Source: Bacillota bacterium
GTDB lineage: Bacteria > Bacillota > Clostridia > Christensenellales > Aristaeellaceae
DNA: 11,832 nt
NCBI GenBank assembly: GCA_023395615.1
Contig: JAEWYP010000011.1
Location: 1-11,832 of the forward strand
Reading direction: 5' to 3'
Below the pieces are notes generated by a model. It was not told the origin of the DNA and searched no databases. It saw nothing but the letters and a program-made list of their open reading frames with translations. The position numbers and the translations under genes were made by a program. The first letter of the stretch is position 1, and every line of letters starts with the position of its first letter. Positions 1-6,297 of this stretch are shown here, one piece after another.

Positions 1-1250
1 TCCGACGCGTCCACACAACTGGAGAGCGTGCAGACGTTCCGCCAGGTGGACAGGGAAAGCTGGTAGTAGGGTGGGCGCTTCACCGCCGTGGCGAGATATG
101 TGTCCGCAATTTCGCACCCGGCGAAGCGCAACCGTTCGTCGTTCAATACCCCGAGATTGGAATATGACGTGACCGGCACCCCGCCCATCCGGCGAAACAG
201 CTTATGTAACAGGGCGAAAGGAATCACCCCGTACAGCGCATGAAACAGCATCGGCTCCTTCAGGCAGGCGACGCTGTTTTTTTGCGCCCGCATCTGCCCG
301 GAAACCCGTTTGAGTGACACGCCAAACGGTTCGGATACGCTCAGGGTGAGACGGCACCAGTAGTTGCCCGTGAGGTTACACAAACCAAAGGCCTGCCCCG
401 GCGCGGCAAACCGTCGCAGATCAACCGGGCAGGGCACGGCCACGTCGTCCCGGCCGGTTACGGTGTGAAGCGCGCGCAGATAGGCGGTCAGCAGTACGTC
501 GTTCACGCTAGTGCCTGTGGCATGGGCATAGCGGCGAACGGCGGAAAACTGTTCCGGCGGCAGACGCTTCAGAATCAGCATGGGGGAACCGGGGCCGCCC
601 CGATAAGGCAGCAGCGGCGGGGCAAGGCGCTTAAAGGGGTGCCCGGGTGAAAGCAGCACCCGCAGTCTGCTGCGCAAACCCAGCGCGTGTAGCAGGCGGT
701 TGAAACGGCGGCTGTCCGGGGCTTCCGGACGGGGCAGCAACTTCCCGCCCGCCATGATACGGCTGTAATTTTCCGCCAGCTCATATAAAACTTCCTTAAA
801 ACCCGCGCCGTCGCAGACCATATGGTTGATGATCACGCACAGCTCGTCGCCGTCGGGCAGGTGAATCAGAAAGAGTTTCCATTGTGGTTCGCGCGTTTCG
901 TCCAGCGGGCTGAGCAGACATTGCAGTACGCTGGCTTCGTCCGGCTGTTCCAGTTCGCGCAGGGGTGCGGGCGCGGCCGGTTCCGCCGCTTCCCAGCGAT
1001 GCCGCCCGGGGTGAAACACGCAGCCCAACAGCGGGTGGGCAGACTGGCACGCTTCCATCGCCCCGCGCAGCGCCGGAACGTTCACCCGGCCCGTAAAACG
1101 GATGTGGCAGCGAATACGCGGCGGCTGTACGTCGCCGTAGAAATACTGCATGGCGTCGAACGCCTGCGCCGGATATGTATGTGCGCGCAATTTATCCGCC
1201 TGCTTTCCGGGCGGCTTCTTTGATTTCGTGGCCTCCCGTTCTCTCTGCAT
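1..1250 (-). CDS. HxxxDG acyltransferase (condensation / alcohol acetyltransferase-like), C-terminus outside window
   Basis: An open frame of about 416 codons reads leftward with no stop and runs off the window edge, so the C-terminus is missing. It carries HMVCDG at residues 143-148, the HxxxDG catalytic signature of the CoA-dependent acyltransferase superfamily (NRPS condensation, PapA, wax-ester and alcohol acetyltransferases). A PVDLRR stretch near 275-280 and SNLG near 364-367 also fit that fold. The family transfers acyl groups from CoA or a carrier to a hydroxyl or amine; the acceptor cannot be read here. No adenylation or carrier domain is visible, so it is probably a stand-alone enzyme. 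The ATG at 1250 has a GGAGA-like site 5 nt upstream, but the residues before about 25 are basic and low in conservation character. A TTG at 1190 behind AGGCGG is an alternative start. It is divergent from the M20-like/GT-C operon and may modify the same envelope product (inference). Confidence 0.8.
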   Translation of the reverse strand, partial: MQREREATKSKKPPGKQADKLRAHTYPAQAFDAMQYFYGDVQPPRIRCHIRFTGRVNVPALRGAMEACQSAHPLLGCVFHPGRHRWEAAEPAAPAPLRELEQPDEASVLQCLLSPLDETREPQWKLFLIHLPDGDELCVIINHMVCDGAGFKEVLYELAENYSRIMAGGKLLPRPEAPDSRRFNRLLHALGLRSRLRVLLSPGHPFKRLAPPLLPYRGGPGSPMLILKRLPPEQFSAVRRYAHATGTSVNDVLLTAYLRALHTVTGRDDVAVPCPVDLRRFAAPGQAFGLCNLTGNYWCRLTLSVSEPFGVSLKRVSGQMRAQKNSVACLKEPMLFHALYGVIPFALLHKLFRRMGGVPVTSYSNLGVLNDERLRFAGCEIADTYLATAVKRPPYYQLSLSTWRNVCTLSSCVDAS

Positions 1251-1278
1251 TCTATCTCCGCCGTCGGTCCGCTGTCAA
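1249..1278 (-). promoter_or_regulatory. Candidate sigma-A promoter for the acyltransferase gene
   Basis: On the minus strand a perfect TTGACA (1278-1273) is followed after 18 nt by TAGAAT (1254-1249), a 5/6 match to the -10 consensus. The -10 box overlaps the ATG at 1250, so a transcript from this promoter would begin near 1242 and could not use that ATG. It would instead use the TTG at 1190, which has AGGCGG 5 nt upstream. Either the promoter or the ATG start is wrong. Confidence 0.45.
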
Positions 1279-1355
1279 ACCCACGGGCTTTCCTCGCGCC
1301 GCCGGGCAGGATTTCTCCGTTCGCAGGGCGAAATACTGCTGCATCAACACATTGC

Positions 1356-1361
1356 AGGAGG
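1356..1361 (+). promoter_or_regulatory. Ribosome binding site AGGAGG of the M20-like gene
   Basis: A perfect AGGAGG lies 6 nt before the ATG at 1368 and fixes that start. The rest of the 117-bp divergent gap shows no convincing plus-strand promoter by eye. Confidence 0.8.
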
Positions 1362-1367
1362 CCGGAC

Positions 1368-2642
1368 ATGAGCGAATTTCTGGCGCCGCTGGATTATCGC
1401 CGCGCGAAGGACACCCTTCGCGCGCTGGACGCATACACCGCCTATACGCCCGAAGGGGCGGCCTTTGTGACGGCGCTGCTGAACGAGCGGTATCCGGCGG
1501 TTTTTGCGCGCATGGAACAAAAAACCTTCGTAAACGGCGCGCTTGTGCTGGAAATGCCCGGCGCGAACATCGCCGATCCGCTGGTTTTCGTATCCCATAT
1601 GGATGCGCTGCATTGTGAGGAACCCCCTGTGCTGATCGACCGCCCGATGACGGTGCCTTTGCAGCGCGCGCATGTAGTGGCGCTTTTGGAGGCGCTGGAC
1701 GCATTGCTGCAAAGCGGGTATCAGCCCAGCGGGCAGCTGTTTCTGGCCCTGTCGATGGATGGATTAAGCGGCGGGGCGGGGGCGAAGGCGATTGCGGAAT
1801 ATCTGGACAAGCGAAAAATCTCGCCTTGTTTTGTGCTGGATCATGGGGGTTACGTTACGCAATCGGCTTTCCGGCGGTACCTGCCGGAAGGCGCGCCGCT
1901 GGCGCTGATCGGCATCTCCGAGAAGGGGCAGCTGGAAGGGTGCGTAACGGCGCCCACGGTGAGCGTTTCGGACGAGCGCGGCGCTGCGCGGCCCCTGAAC
2001 GTTCTGCTTAAAATCGGTTCCCGCCTGATCGCCAGACCGCGGCACGCATCGCTGTGCAAGGCGAGCGCGCAGATGCTTACGAAGCTGTCCCGGCACGCGC
2101 CGTTCTTTCGCAGACTGCTGCTGGCTAACCCTCGGCTGACCTTTCCGCTGCTCCGGCTGATGTGGCAGAAACGGGCGGTGCTGTCGCAATTTTTTATCAG
2201 CGAATGCACGGTAACCGGCGTAAGCACGCAGGGCGAACCTTCGCGCAGCCCCACCGCCGCGGAGCTTACGTTTTCGCTGCACACGGTGCCGGGGAAACCG
2301 CTGAGCTGGTGGAAAGCACGGTTGATCCGCAAGGGGTGCCGCGACGGCGCAAAGCTGGAAATTACGGTGCAGAACGAGCACAGCCACCGCAGCGCGACAA
2401 ACGGCGCGGCATGGGACGCGCTGGAAACCGCCATCGAAATCCTGTTTGAACGCGCCGTGATCGCCCCCTGCCTGTCCCCCTATGTGACCGACGGACGGTT
2501 CTACAGCGGCCTCAAGGGCAGGGTGTATCGTTTTTCGCCCTTTCTGGTCAACGGCCGGGAGGCGCTGCGCGGCGAATGTACCGTGGATGACGACGCGCTG
2601 CAAACGGCGGTGCAGTTTTTCCGGCAGATGCTGTCCGTGTAA
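1368..2642 (+). CDS. M20 (carboxypeptidase S / PM20D1-like) family protein, probably catalytically inactive
   Basis: The 424-residue protein has the M20 architecture. An SHMD (H77, D79) matches the first zinc motif. The stretch 99-112 aligns with the helix after the usual GRGxxDxK. LALSMDG (126-132) aligns with the usual FGHDEE, VLDHGG (156-161) with VLDEGG, and TDGRFY...VYRFSPF (374-392) with the C-terminal TDSRHY...VYRFSPF. Key residues are missing: the bridging Asp is absent, the catalytic/metal Glu pair is Gly-Leu at 132-133, and the C-terminal HGxNE is RGEC at 401-404. The loop between HxD and the bridging-Asp position is also shortened. The frame is intact with a good ribosome site, so this looks like a maintained pseudoenzyme, not a decaying gene. 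It is the first gene of an operon ending 29 nt before a GT-C glycosyltransferase. Its role is unknown; binding of an amide- or acyl-bearing ligand is only a guess. Confidence 0.75.
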   Translation: MSEFLAPLDYRRAKDTLRALDAYTAYTPEGAAFVTALLNERYPAVFARMEQKTFVNGALVLEMPGANIADPLVFVSHMDALHCEEPPVLIDRPMTVPLQRAHVVALLEALDALLQSGYQPSGQLFLALSMDGLSGGAGAKAIAEYLDKRKISPCFVLDHGGYVTQSAFRRYLPEGAPLALIGISEKGQLEGCVTAPTVSVSDERGAARPLNVLLKIGSRLIARPRHASLCKASAQMLTKLSRHAPFFRRLLLANPRLTFPLLRLMWQKRAVLSQFFISECTVTGVSTQGEPSRSPTAAELTFSLHTVPGKPLSWWKARLIRKGCRDGAKLEITVQNEHSHRSATNGAAWDALETAIEILFERAVIAPCLSPYVTDGRFYSGLKGRVYRFSPFLVNGREALRGECTVDDDALQTAVQFFRQMLSV

Positions 2643-2656
2643 CAGGGAACCTGTAT

Positions 2657-2663
2657 AAAGGAG
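2657..2663 (+). promoter_or_regulatory. Ribosome binding site that sets a TTG start for the GT-C gene
   Basis: AAAGGAG lies 8 nt before TTG at 2672, a normal spacing, but only 2 nt before the in-frame GTG at 2666. The TTG is therefore the better start, shortening the protein by two residues. Confidence 0.65.
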
Positions 2664-2671
2664 AGGTGCCT

Positions 2672-5275
2672 TTGGCTGGAATTGCCTTTTGCCTGTTCTT
2701 TCTGGCTGGTGGGCTGACGATTGCCCGGTACTGGCTGCCGGGGCTAAGATCCCTGACGCGCTGGTACGCGGGGGCGTCCTTCGGCCTGTTTTCCATGCTG
2801 TGGCTGCCCGCGCTTTGGGCCTGCGCGGTCGCGTTTACCGTAACGGCGCACCTGCTGGCGGTGCTTACCCTGTGTTTGCTGATGATGGTCGCCTACCTGA
2901 CCCGCGACCCGAGGCCCCGCGTGCGCTTTGGCGAGGAGGACCGGCGGATGCTGCGTACGGTGCTGCTGGTGGTGGTGCCGCTTACGCTGATCGCCGGGTG
3001 GCTGGAATATTCGCACTCCATCCGCATCGCGCCGGACGGTACCTACCACGTGGGGCAGAGTACCTACGGCGACCTGTCGCTGCATCTGGCGGTGGCGTCC
3101 TCCGCGGTCAACGCGGCGTTTCCGCTTCAAAACAGCCTGATGGTCGGCGCCACGATGGCGTACCCCTACCTGTCGGATACCTTCGCCAGCTCTTTTTACC
3201 TGCTGGGGATGAACCTGTCCGACGCGATGGCGTTTACCGGCACGGTGATGTGCGCCGGCGTGTTTATCGGCTTTGCGTTGCTGTGCGCTAACCTCTGCCG
3301 CAGGCGCGGCGCGGTAACGCTGGCGGTGCTGCTGCTGTTTTTAAACGGAGGGTTGGGCTTTTTCTACACATTAAGCGGCACCACGGAAAATGGCGCGATC
3401 GTGTCTACCGCGTGGGACAACATGCGCACCGTGATGACCGGGTATTATCAGACCCCCACCAACCAGCCGGACCCCAACAACCTGCGGTGGGTGAACATCC
3501 TGTGCGATATGCTGGTGCCGCAGCGCGGCTTGCTGGGCGGCTGGACCATCCTGATGCCGGTGCTGCTGCTGGTCGTTCCGCCGGTTTTTCGCCGCGACCG
3601 TCCCGCGCCGCGCACGCTGATCCTGGCGGGGATTATGGCGGGCGGTATGCCGCTGATTTATACGCATACTTTTCTGGCGCTGGCGATTGCCAGCCTGGGC
3701 TTTTGCCTGTACGCCGTGGTCACCGCGCCGAAAGGCCGCCGGGCGGAAGCGTTTCGCCCCTTCGTGCTGTACGGCGCGATCGCCGCGCTGCTGTCGCTGC
3801 CGCAGCTGTTTGGCTTCACCTTTGTACAGGCGACCTCCAGCGATCATTTCCTGCGTTTCCGGTTTAACTGGTGCAACAACCGCGGAGGAAACGGGCTGGT
3901 AGACCCGTATTTCTGGTTCTATATCAAGAATATCGGACTGCCGTACCTGCTGATTCTGCTGGCTCTGCTGGAGCGCCGCAAGGGCGGCCTGCGGGAGGAA
4001 GCCGACCGCGCCGACGCGCTGACGGACGGGCTGTACCGGCGTAAACCGGTCGTGCCGACGGCTGTTACTCCGGAAGAGGAGAGCATTCCCGCGGAGAGCG
4101 TGGCGCAGGCACAGACGGTGCCGGACGTATCCATGTCGGACGCACCAGAGCAGGGCCCTGCCGGGGCAGAGGAGCCGGAGGACGACGAACCGGCCAGCGT
4201 ACTTGCACACGAAATGCCCACGTACGGGCAGGCCCATCACCTTGCGGCGGTGGATGAGGCGCGGCCGATGATTGCCACCCGACCCTATATTCGGCCCCTG
4301 CCGCCGGAGAAACTGCACGCCGCCGCCTTCTCCCCGGAGGATGCGGATCGCGTGGGCGTGATGCGTGCGGTCACGGGCGAGGCCGGGCCGGAACCCAGCC
4401 ACAGGCCGCTGATGGAGGAACTGTTCCACGCGACGTGGCACCGCGACGAGGCGGCCGATGCGGAGGCGCGCGCCCGCGCCACTACGCCGGGCGAACCGGA
4501 AACGTGTTTTGCCGAGGTTCCGCCCGCGCGGGACTGGGTGCGCCGCAACCGCCTGCTGGCGGCGGGCGCTTTCCTGATCCTGCTGATTGCGGAGTTTATC
4601 CTGTTCCAGCCCAACGAATACGACAACAACAAGCTGATTTATGTATGGTTTCTGCTGTGCCTGCCCATGGCGGCGGATTACGCGGTGGAAATTTTCGCGC
4701 GGCTGAAGGGGCTGGGCGGCCGCCGGGTGTTAGCGGCGCTGACGCTTACGGTGTTCTTCCTGTCCGCCGGATTAACGGTGGCCCGCGAAGCGGTGAGCGA
4801 CTATCAGGCGTACAGCGCGCAGGATGTGGCCGTGGCGGATTTTGTGAAACAGAATACGCCGGAACACAGCGTGTTTTTAACGGGCAATCAGCATTTAAAC
4901 CCCGTGGCCTCGCTGGCCGGGCGCACCATCGTGTGCGGAAGCGACCTGTACCTGTATTATCACGGCTTCAGCACCGGGGAACGCAAGCAGGAAGTAAGCG
5001 CTTTTTACGCCGACCCTGCCGCAAACCTGCAATTGTTACGGAAATATGGGGTGGAATACGTATACGTAAGCCCCTCGGAGTTTTATAATTATGAGGTGGA
5101 TGTGTCTACGCTGAACGCGCTGCTCACCCCTGTGTACCAGTCCGACGACGGCAGTTACCTGATCTACTCCGTGCCGGAGAAATTTCGTGAGCAGGCTCAT
5201 CCGAGTGCGCCGGATACGACCGTTTCGCCCGCGCCTACGCAGGATCCGTCGCAAGATCCAAACAGCGAGGGATGA
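2672..5275 (+). CDS. Large polytopic membrane protein, GT-C-like glycosyltransferase with cytosolic-type insert
   Basis: The protein is 867 residues. Residues 1-435 are largely hydrophobic, with roughly ten membrane segments. After the second or third comes TYGDLSLH (near 131-138), an acidic motif in the first large outer loop as in GT-C enzymes that use polyprenyl-phosphate sugars. A further loop motif, QPNEYDNNK, sits at about 646-654 just after a later membrane helix. Between about 434 and 623 lies a stretch of about 190 residues rich in Glu, Asp, Pro and Ala with no membrane segment, splitting the membrane part in two. The final 130 residues form a soluble, probably extracytoplasmic domain (VADFVKQNTP onward), ending in a Pro/Thr/Ser/Asp-rich tail. 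The likely role is transfer of a lipid-linked sugar to a surface acceptor, supported by the downstream GtrA gene. The exact GT family is not recognised. It is 29 nt downstream of the M20-like gene and 6 nt upstream of the next gene. Confidence 0.65.
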   Translation: MAGIAFCLFFLAGGLTIARYWLPGLRSLTRWYAGASFGLFSMLWLPALWACAVAFTVTAHLLAVLTLCLLMMVAYLTRDPRPRVRFGEEDRRMLRTVLLVVVPLTLIAGWLEYSHSIRIAPDGTYHVGQSTYGDLSLHLAVASSAVNAAFPLQNSLMVGATMAYPYLSDTFASSFYLLGMNLSDAMAFTGTVMCAGVFIGFALLCANLCRRRGAVTLAVLLLFLNGGLGFFYTLSGTTENGAIVSTAWDNMRTVMTGYYQTPTNQPDPNNLRWVNILCDMLVPQRGLLGGWTILMPVLLLVVPPVFRRDRPAPRTLILAGIMAGGMPLIYTHTFLALAIASLGFCLYAVVTAPKGRRAEAFRPFVLYGAIAALLSLPQLFGFTFVQATSSDHFLRFRFNWCNNRGGNGLVDPYFWFYIKNIGLPYLLILLALLERRKGGLREEADRADALTDGLYRRKPVVPTAVTPEEESIPAESVAQAQTVPDVSMSDAPEQGPAGAEEPEDDEPASVLAHEMPTYGQAHHLAAVDEARPMIATRPYIRPLPPEKLHAAAFSPEDADRVGVMRAVTGEAGPEPSHRPLMEELFHATWHRDEAADAEARARATTPGEPETCFAEVPPARDWVRRNRLLAAGAFLILLIAEFILFQPNEYDNNKLIYVWFLLCLPMAADYAVEIFARLKGLGGRRVLAALTLTVFFLSAGLTVAREAVSDYQAYSAQDVAVADFVKQNTPEHSVFLTGNQHLNPVASLAGRTIVCGSDLYLYYHGFSTGERKQEVSAFYADPAANLQLLRKYGVEYVYVSPSEFYNYEVDVSTLNALLTPVYQSDDGSYLIYSVPEKFREQAHPSAPDTTVSPAPTQDPSQDPNSEG

Positions 5276-5281
5276 CCGGCG

Positions 5282-5497
5282 ATGGAACGTTTTTTGCGTT
5301 ACTCGCTGGATAAAGGGCGCGCGATCCGCGCGGTGCTGATGATCGGCGGAAAAATGGAGCAGAAGACTGTAACGGTGCTCGCGCTGGACGCACAAACCGC
5401 CACGCTGCGGATCGGCGCGAAGAAAACCCCGGTCCCGGTCGCGCTGGCCGATATTTTAGGCTGCGATTACGCTCGCGGCGATCACGGAGAGGAATAA
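5282..5497 (+). CDS. Small conserved-type hypothetical protein (71 aa)
   Basis: The product is 71 residues, with a basic N-terminal half (DKGRAIRAVLM) and alternating hydrophobic residues (KTVTVLALD, ATLRIG, VPVALADIL) that suggest a small beta-barrel or SH3-like fold. It ends in CDYARGDHGEE. There is one cysteine near residue 60 and no signal peptide or membrane segment, so it should be cytosolic. It lies 6 nt after the GT-C stop and 4 nt before the gtrA-like start, with a GAGGG ribosome site inside the end of the preceding gene, so translation is probably coupled. The tight packing and good coding character argue that it is real. I do not recognise a named family, and its role with the two membrane proteins is unknown. 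Confidence 0.65.
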   Translation: MERFLRYSLDKGRAIRAVLMIGGKMEQKTVTVLALDAQTATLRIGAKKTPVPVALADILGCDYARGDHGEE

Positions 5498-5501
5498 CAG
5501 A

Positions 5502-5999
5502 ATGCAAAAGATCAAACGCCTGCTGGCCAACCGGGACGAAATGATGGAACTGATCCGCTACTTAATCGCCGGGGTGATTACCACCCTTCTGAGCATCGCG
5601 CTTAAGTACGGCAGCTATATCGCGCTATCCGAAACACACACCATCAACGGCGCAACGCCTCTGCAAATGGTGATTGGCAACGCAATCTCCTGGGTGGTTG
5701 CCGTCGTGTTCGCTTTCTGGATCAATCGGGGCATGGTGTTCCGTGTGCAGGGGGGATCGAAGCGGTCCAAACTGACCGAATTTCTTCAGTTTATCGGCGC
5801 AAGGCTCGTAAGCTGGGCCGCCATTGAGGAAGGCGTTGCCCTGCTGATTCAGCTGATTGGAATCAGCAATACATGGAACGTGCTGATCGTTACGGCACTG
5901 GTGACAATTTTTAATTATATCGTCAGCAAGTTCTGGATTTTTAAGGGGAAAACGCAGCCCGCGGGCAGCGCGGCGGGAGCCGAAAAGCCCGAAGGTTGA
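5502..5999 (+). CDS. GtrA family membrane protein
   Basis: The 165-residue protein has four predicted membrane helices at about 19-41, 54-75, 96-120 and 125-145. It shows GtrA family hallmarks: an early RYLIAGVITTLLS, a central NAISWVVAVVFAFWINRGMVF, and a closing FNYIVSKFWIFK. GtrA proteins are proposed to help flip polyprenyl-phosphate-linked sugars across the membrane or to partner with glycosyltransferases in wall polymer and O-antigen glucosylation. A GGAGAGGA ribosome site precedes the ATG, and the gene lies 4 nt after the small hypothetical gene, so it is the last gene of the operon. The tail after residue 150 is Ala/Gly/Pro-rich and probably disordered. Coexpression with a GT-C-like enzyme supports a lipid-sugar pathway (inference). 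Confidence 0.9.
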   Translation: MQKIKRLLANRDEMMELIRYLIAGVITTLLSIALKYGSYIALSETHTINGATPLQMVIGNAISWVVAVVFAFWINRGMVFRVQGGSKRSKLTEFLQFIGARLVSWAAIEEGVALLIQLIGISNTWNVLIVTALVTIFNYIVSKFWIFKGKTQPAGSAAGAEKPEG

Positions 6000-6043
6000 G
6001 GATAAACCGCCAGCTTTGCGCAGTACCGACAGGGATCGATTCG

Positions 6044-6061
6044 AAAGGAGGTCGTCCAGCC
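6044..6061 (+). other. Orphan sequence nearly complementary to the 16S rRNA 3' end
   Basis: AAAGGAGGTCGTCCAGCC matches the reverse complement of the bacterial 16S rRNA 3' terminus (AAAGGAGGTGATCCAGCC) at 16 of 18 positions. No ATG, GTG or TTG lies at usable distance downstream, so it does not serve an obvious gene. It could be chance, a relic of antisense rRNA sequence, or a ribosome-pairing element in the 3' untranslated region of the gtrA-like gene. Confidence 0.4.
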
Positions 6062-6105
6062 CGGTTTTACCCCGATATGCTCCCCAAACGGATGGATACG
6101 GGAAA

Positions 6106-6136
6106 GTTCGCTCCTGCGCCTGCGGGCAGGCCGAAC
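6106..6136 (+). other. Intergenic hairpin
   Basis: Outer stem GTTCG/CGAAC and inner stem CCTGC/GCAGG enclose an 8-nt loop, with a 2-nt/1-nt bulge between stems. The absence of a following T-run argues against a standard intrinsic terminator; it may stabilise the 3' end of the upstream transcript. Confidence 0.4.
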
Positions 6137-6221
6137 GCTTAAAAACCGTAAACGAGAACGGCCGAAAAGTGTAGGATTTTCACAAAGAGGAAAGAAATAT
6201 CCGGCTTTTTCAAACTCGACC

Positions 6222-6250
6222 TTTCCAATACGGACAAATTGGGGTATACT
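6222..6250 (+). promoter_or_regulatory. Predicted sigma-A promoter of prs
   Basis: TTTCCA (6222-6227, 4/6 match to TTGACA) is separated by 17 nt from TATACT (6245-6250, 5/6 match to TATAAT). A start near 6257 gives a 5' leader of about 40 nt before the prs ATG, with AAAGGAG at 6284-6290. Confidence 0.6.
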
Positions 6251-6297
6251 GTTCATGCCAATTTTGAGCCTGGGACTTGTGCCAAAGGAGCGAAATC

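Larger units (their letters stand above)
6000..6297 (+). other. 298-bp intergenic region between the gtrA-like gene and prs
   Basis: It holds an orphan Shine-Dalgarno-like block (6044-6061), a strong hairpin at 6106-6136 (GTTCG paired with CGAAC, CCTGC paired with GCAGG, no T-tract), a weak GAAAA/TTTTC inverted repeat near 6164-6183, and the prs promoter near 6222-6250. A 21-codon reading frame at 6077-6142 has no properly spaced ribosome site and is not called. No convincing terminator for the upstream operon was found. Confidence 0.6.

Noticed and set aside
3371..4441. Long minus-strand reading frame opposite the GT-C gene (also 1764-2603 and 6916-7419)
   Set aside because: They are Arg/His/Gln-rich, lack ribosome sites and oppose genes with clear domain motifs; such shadows are common in GC-rich DNA.
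6106..6136. Hairpin as terminator of the gtrA-like operon
   Set aside because: The stem is good but no T-tract follows on either strand, so it is listed only as a hairpin.
6077..6142. 21-codon leader peptide upstream of prs
   Set aside because: The nearest ribosome-like site is about 25 nt away and the frame lies upstream of the prs promoter; no regulatory codon run is seen.
6277..6297. In-frame TTG extension of prs
   Set aside because: It would translate the AAAGGAG ribosome site of the ATG at 6298, which has ideal 7-nt spacing.
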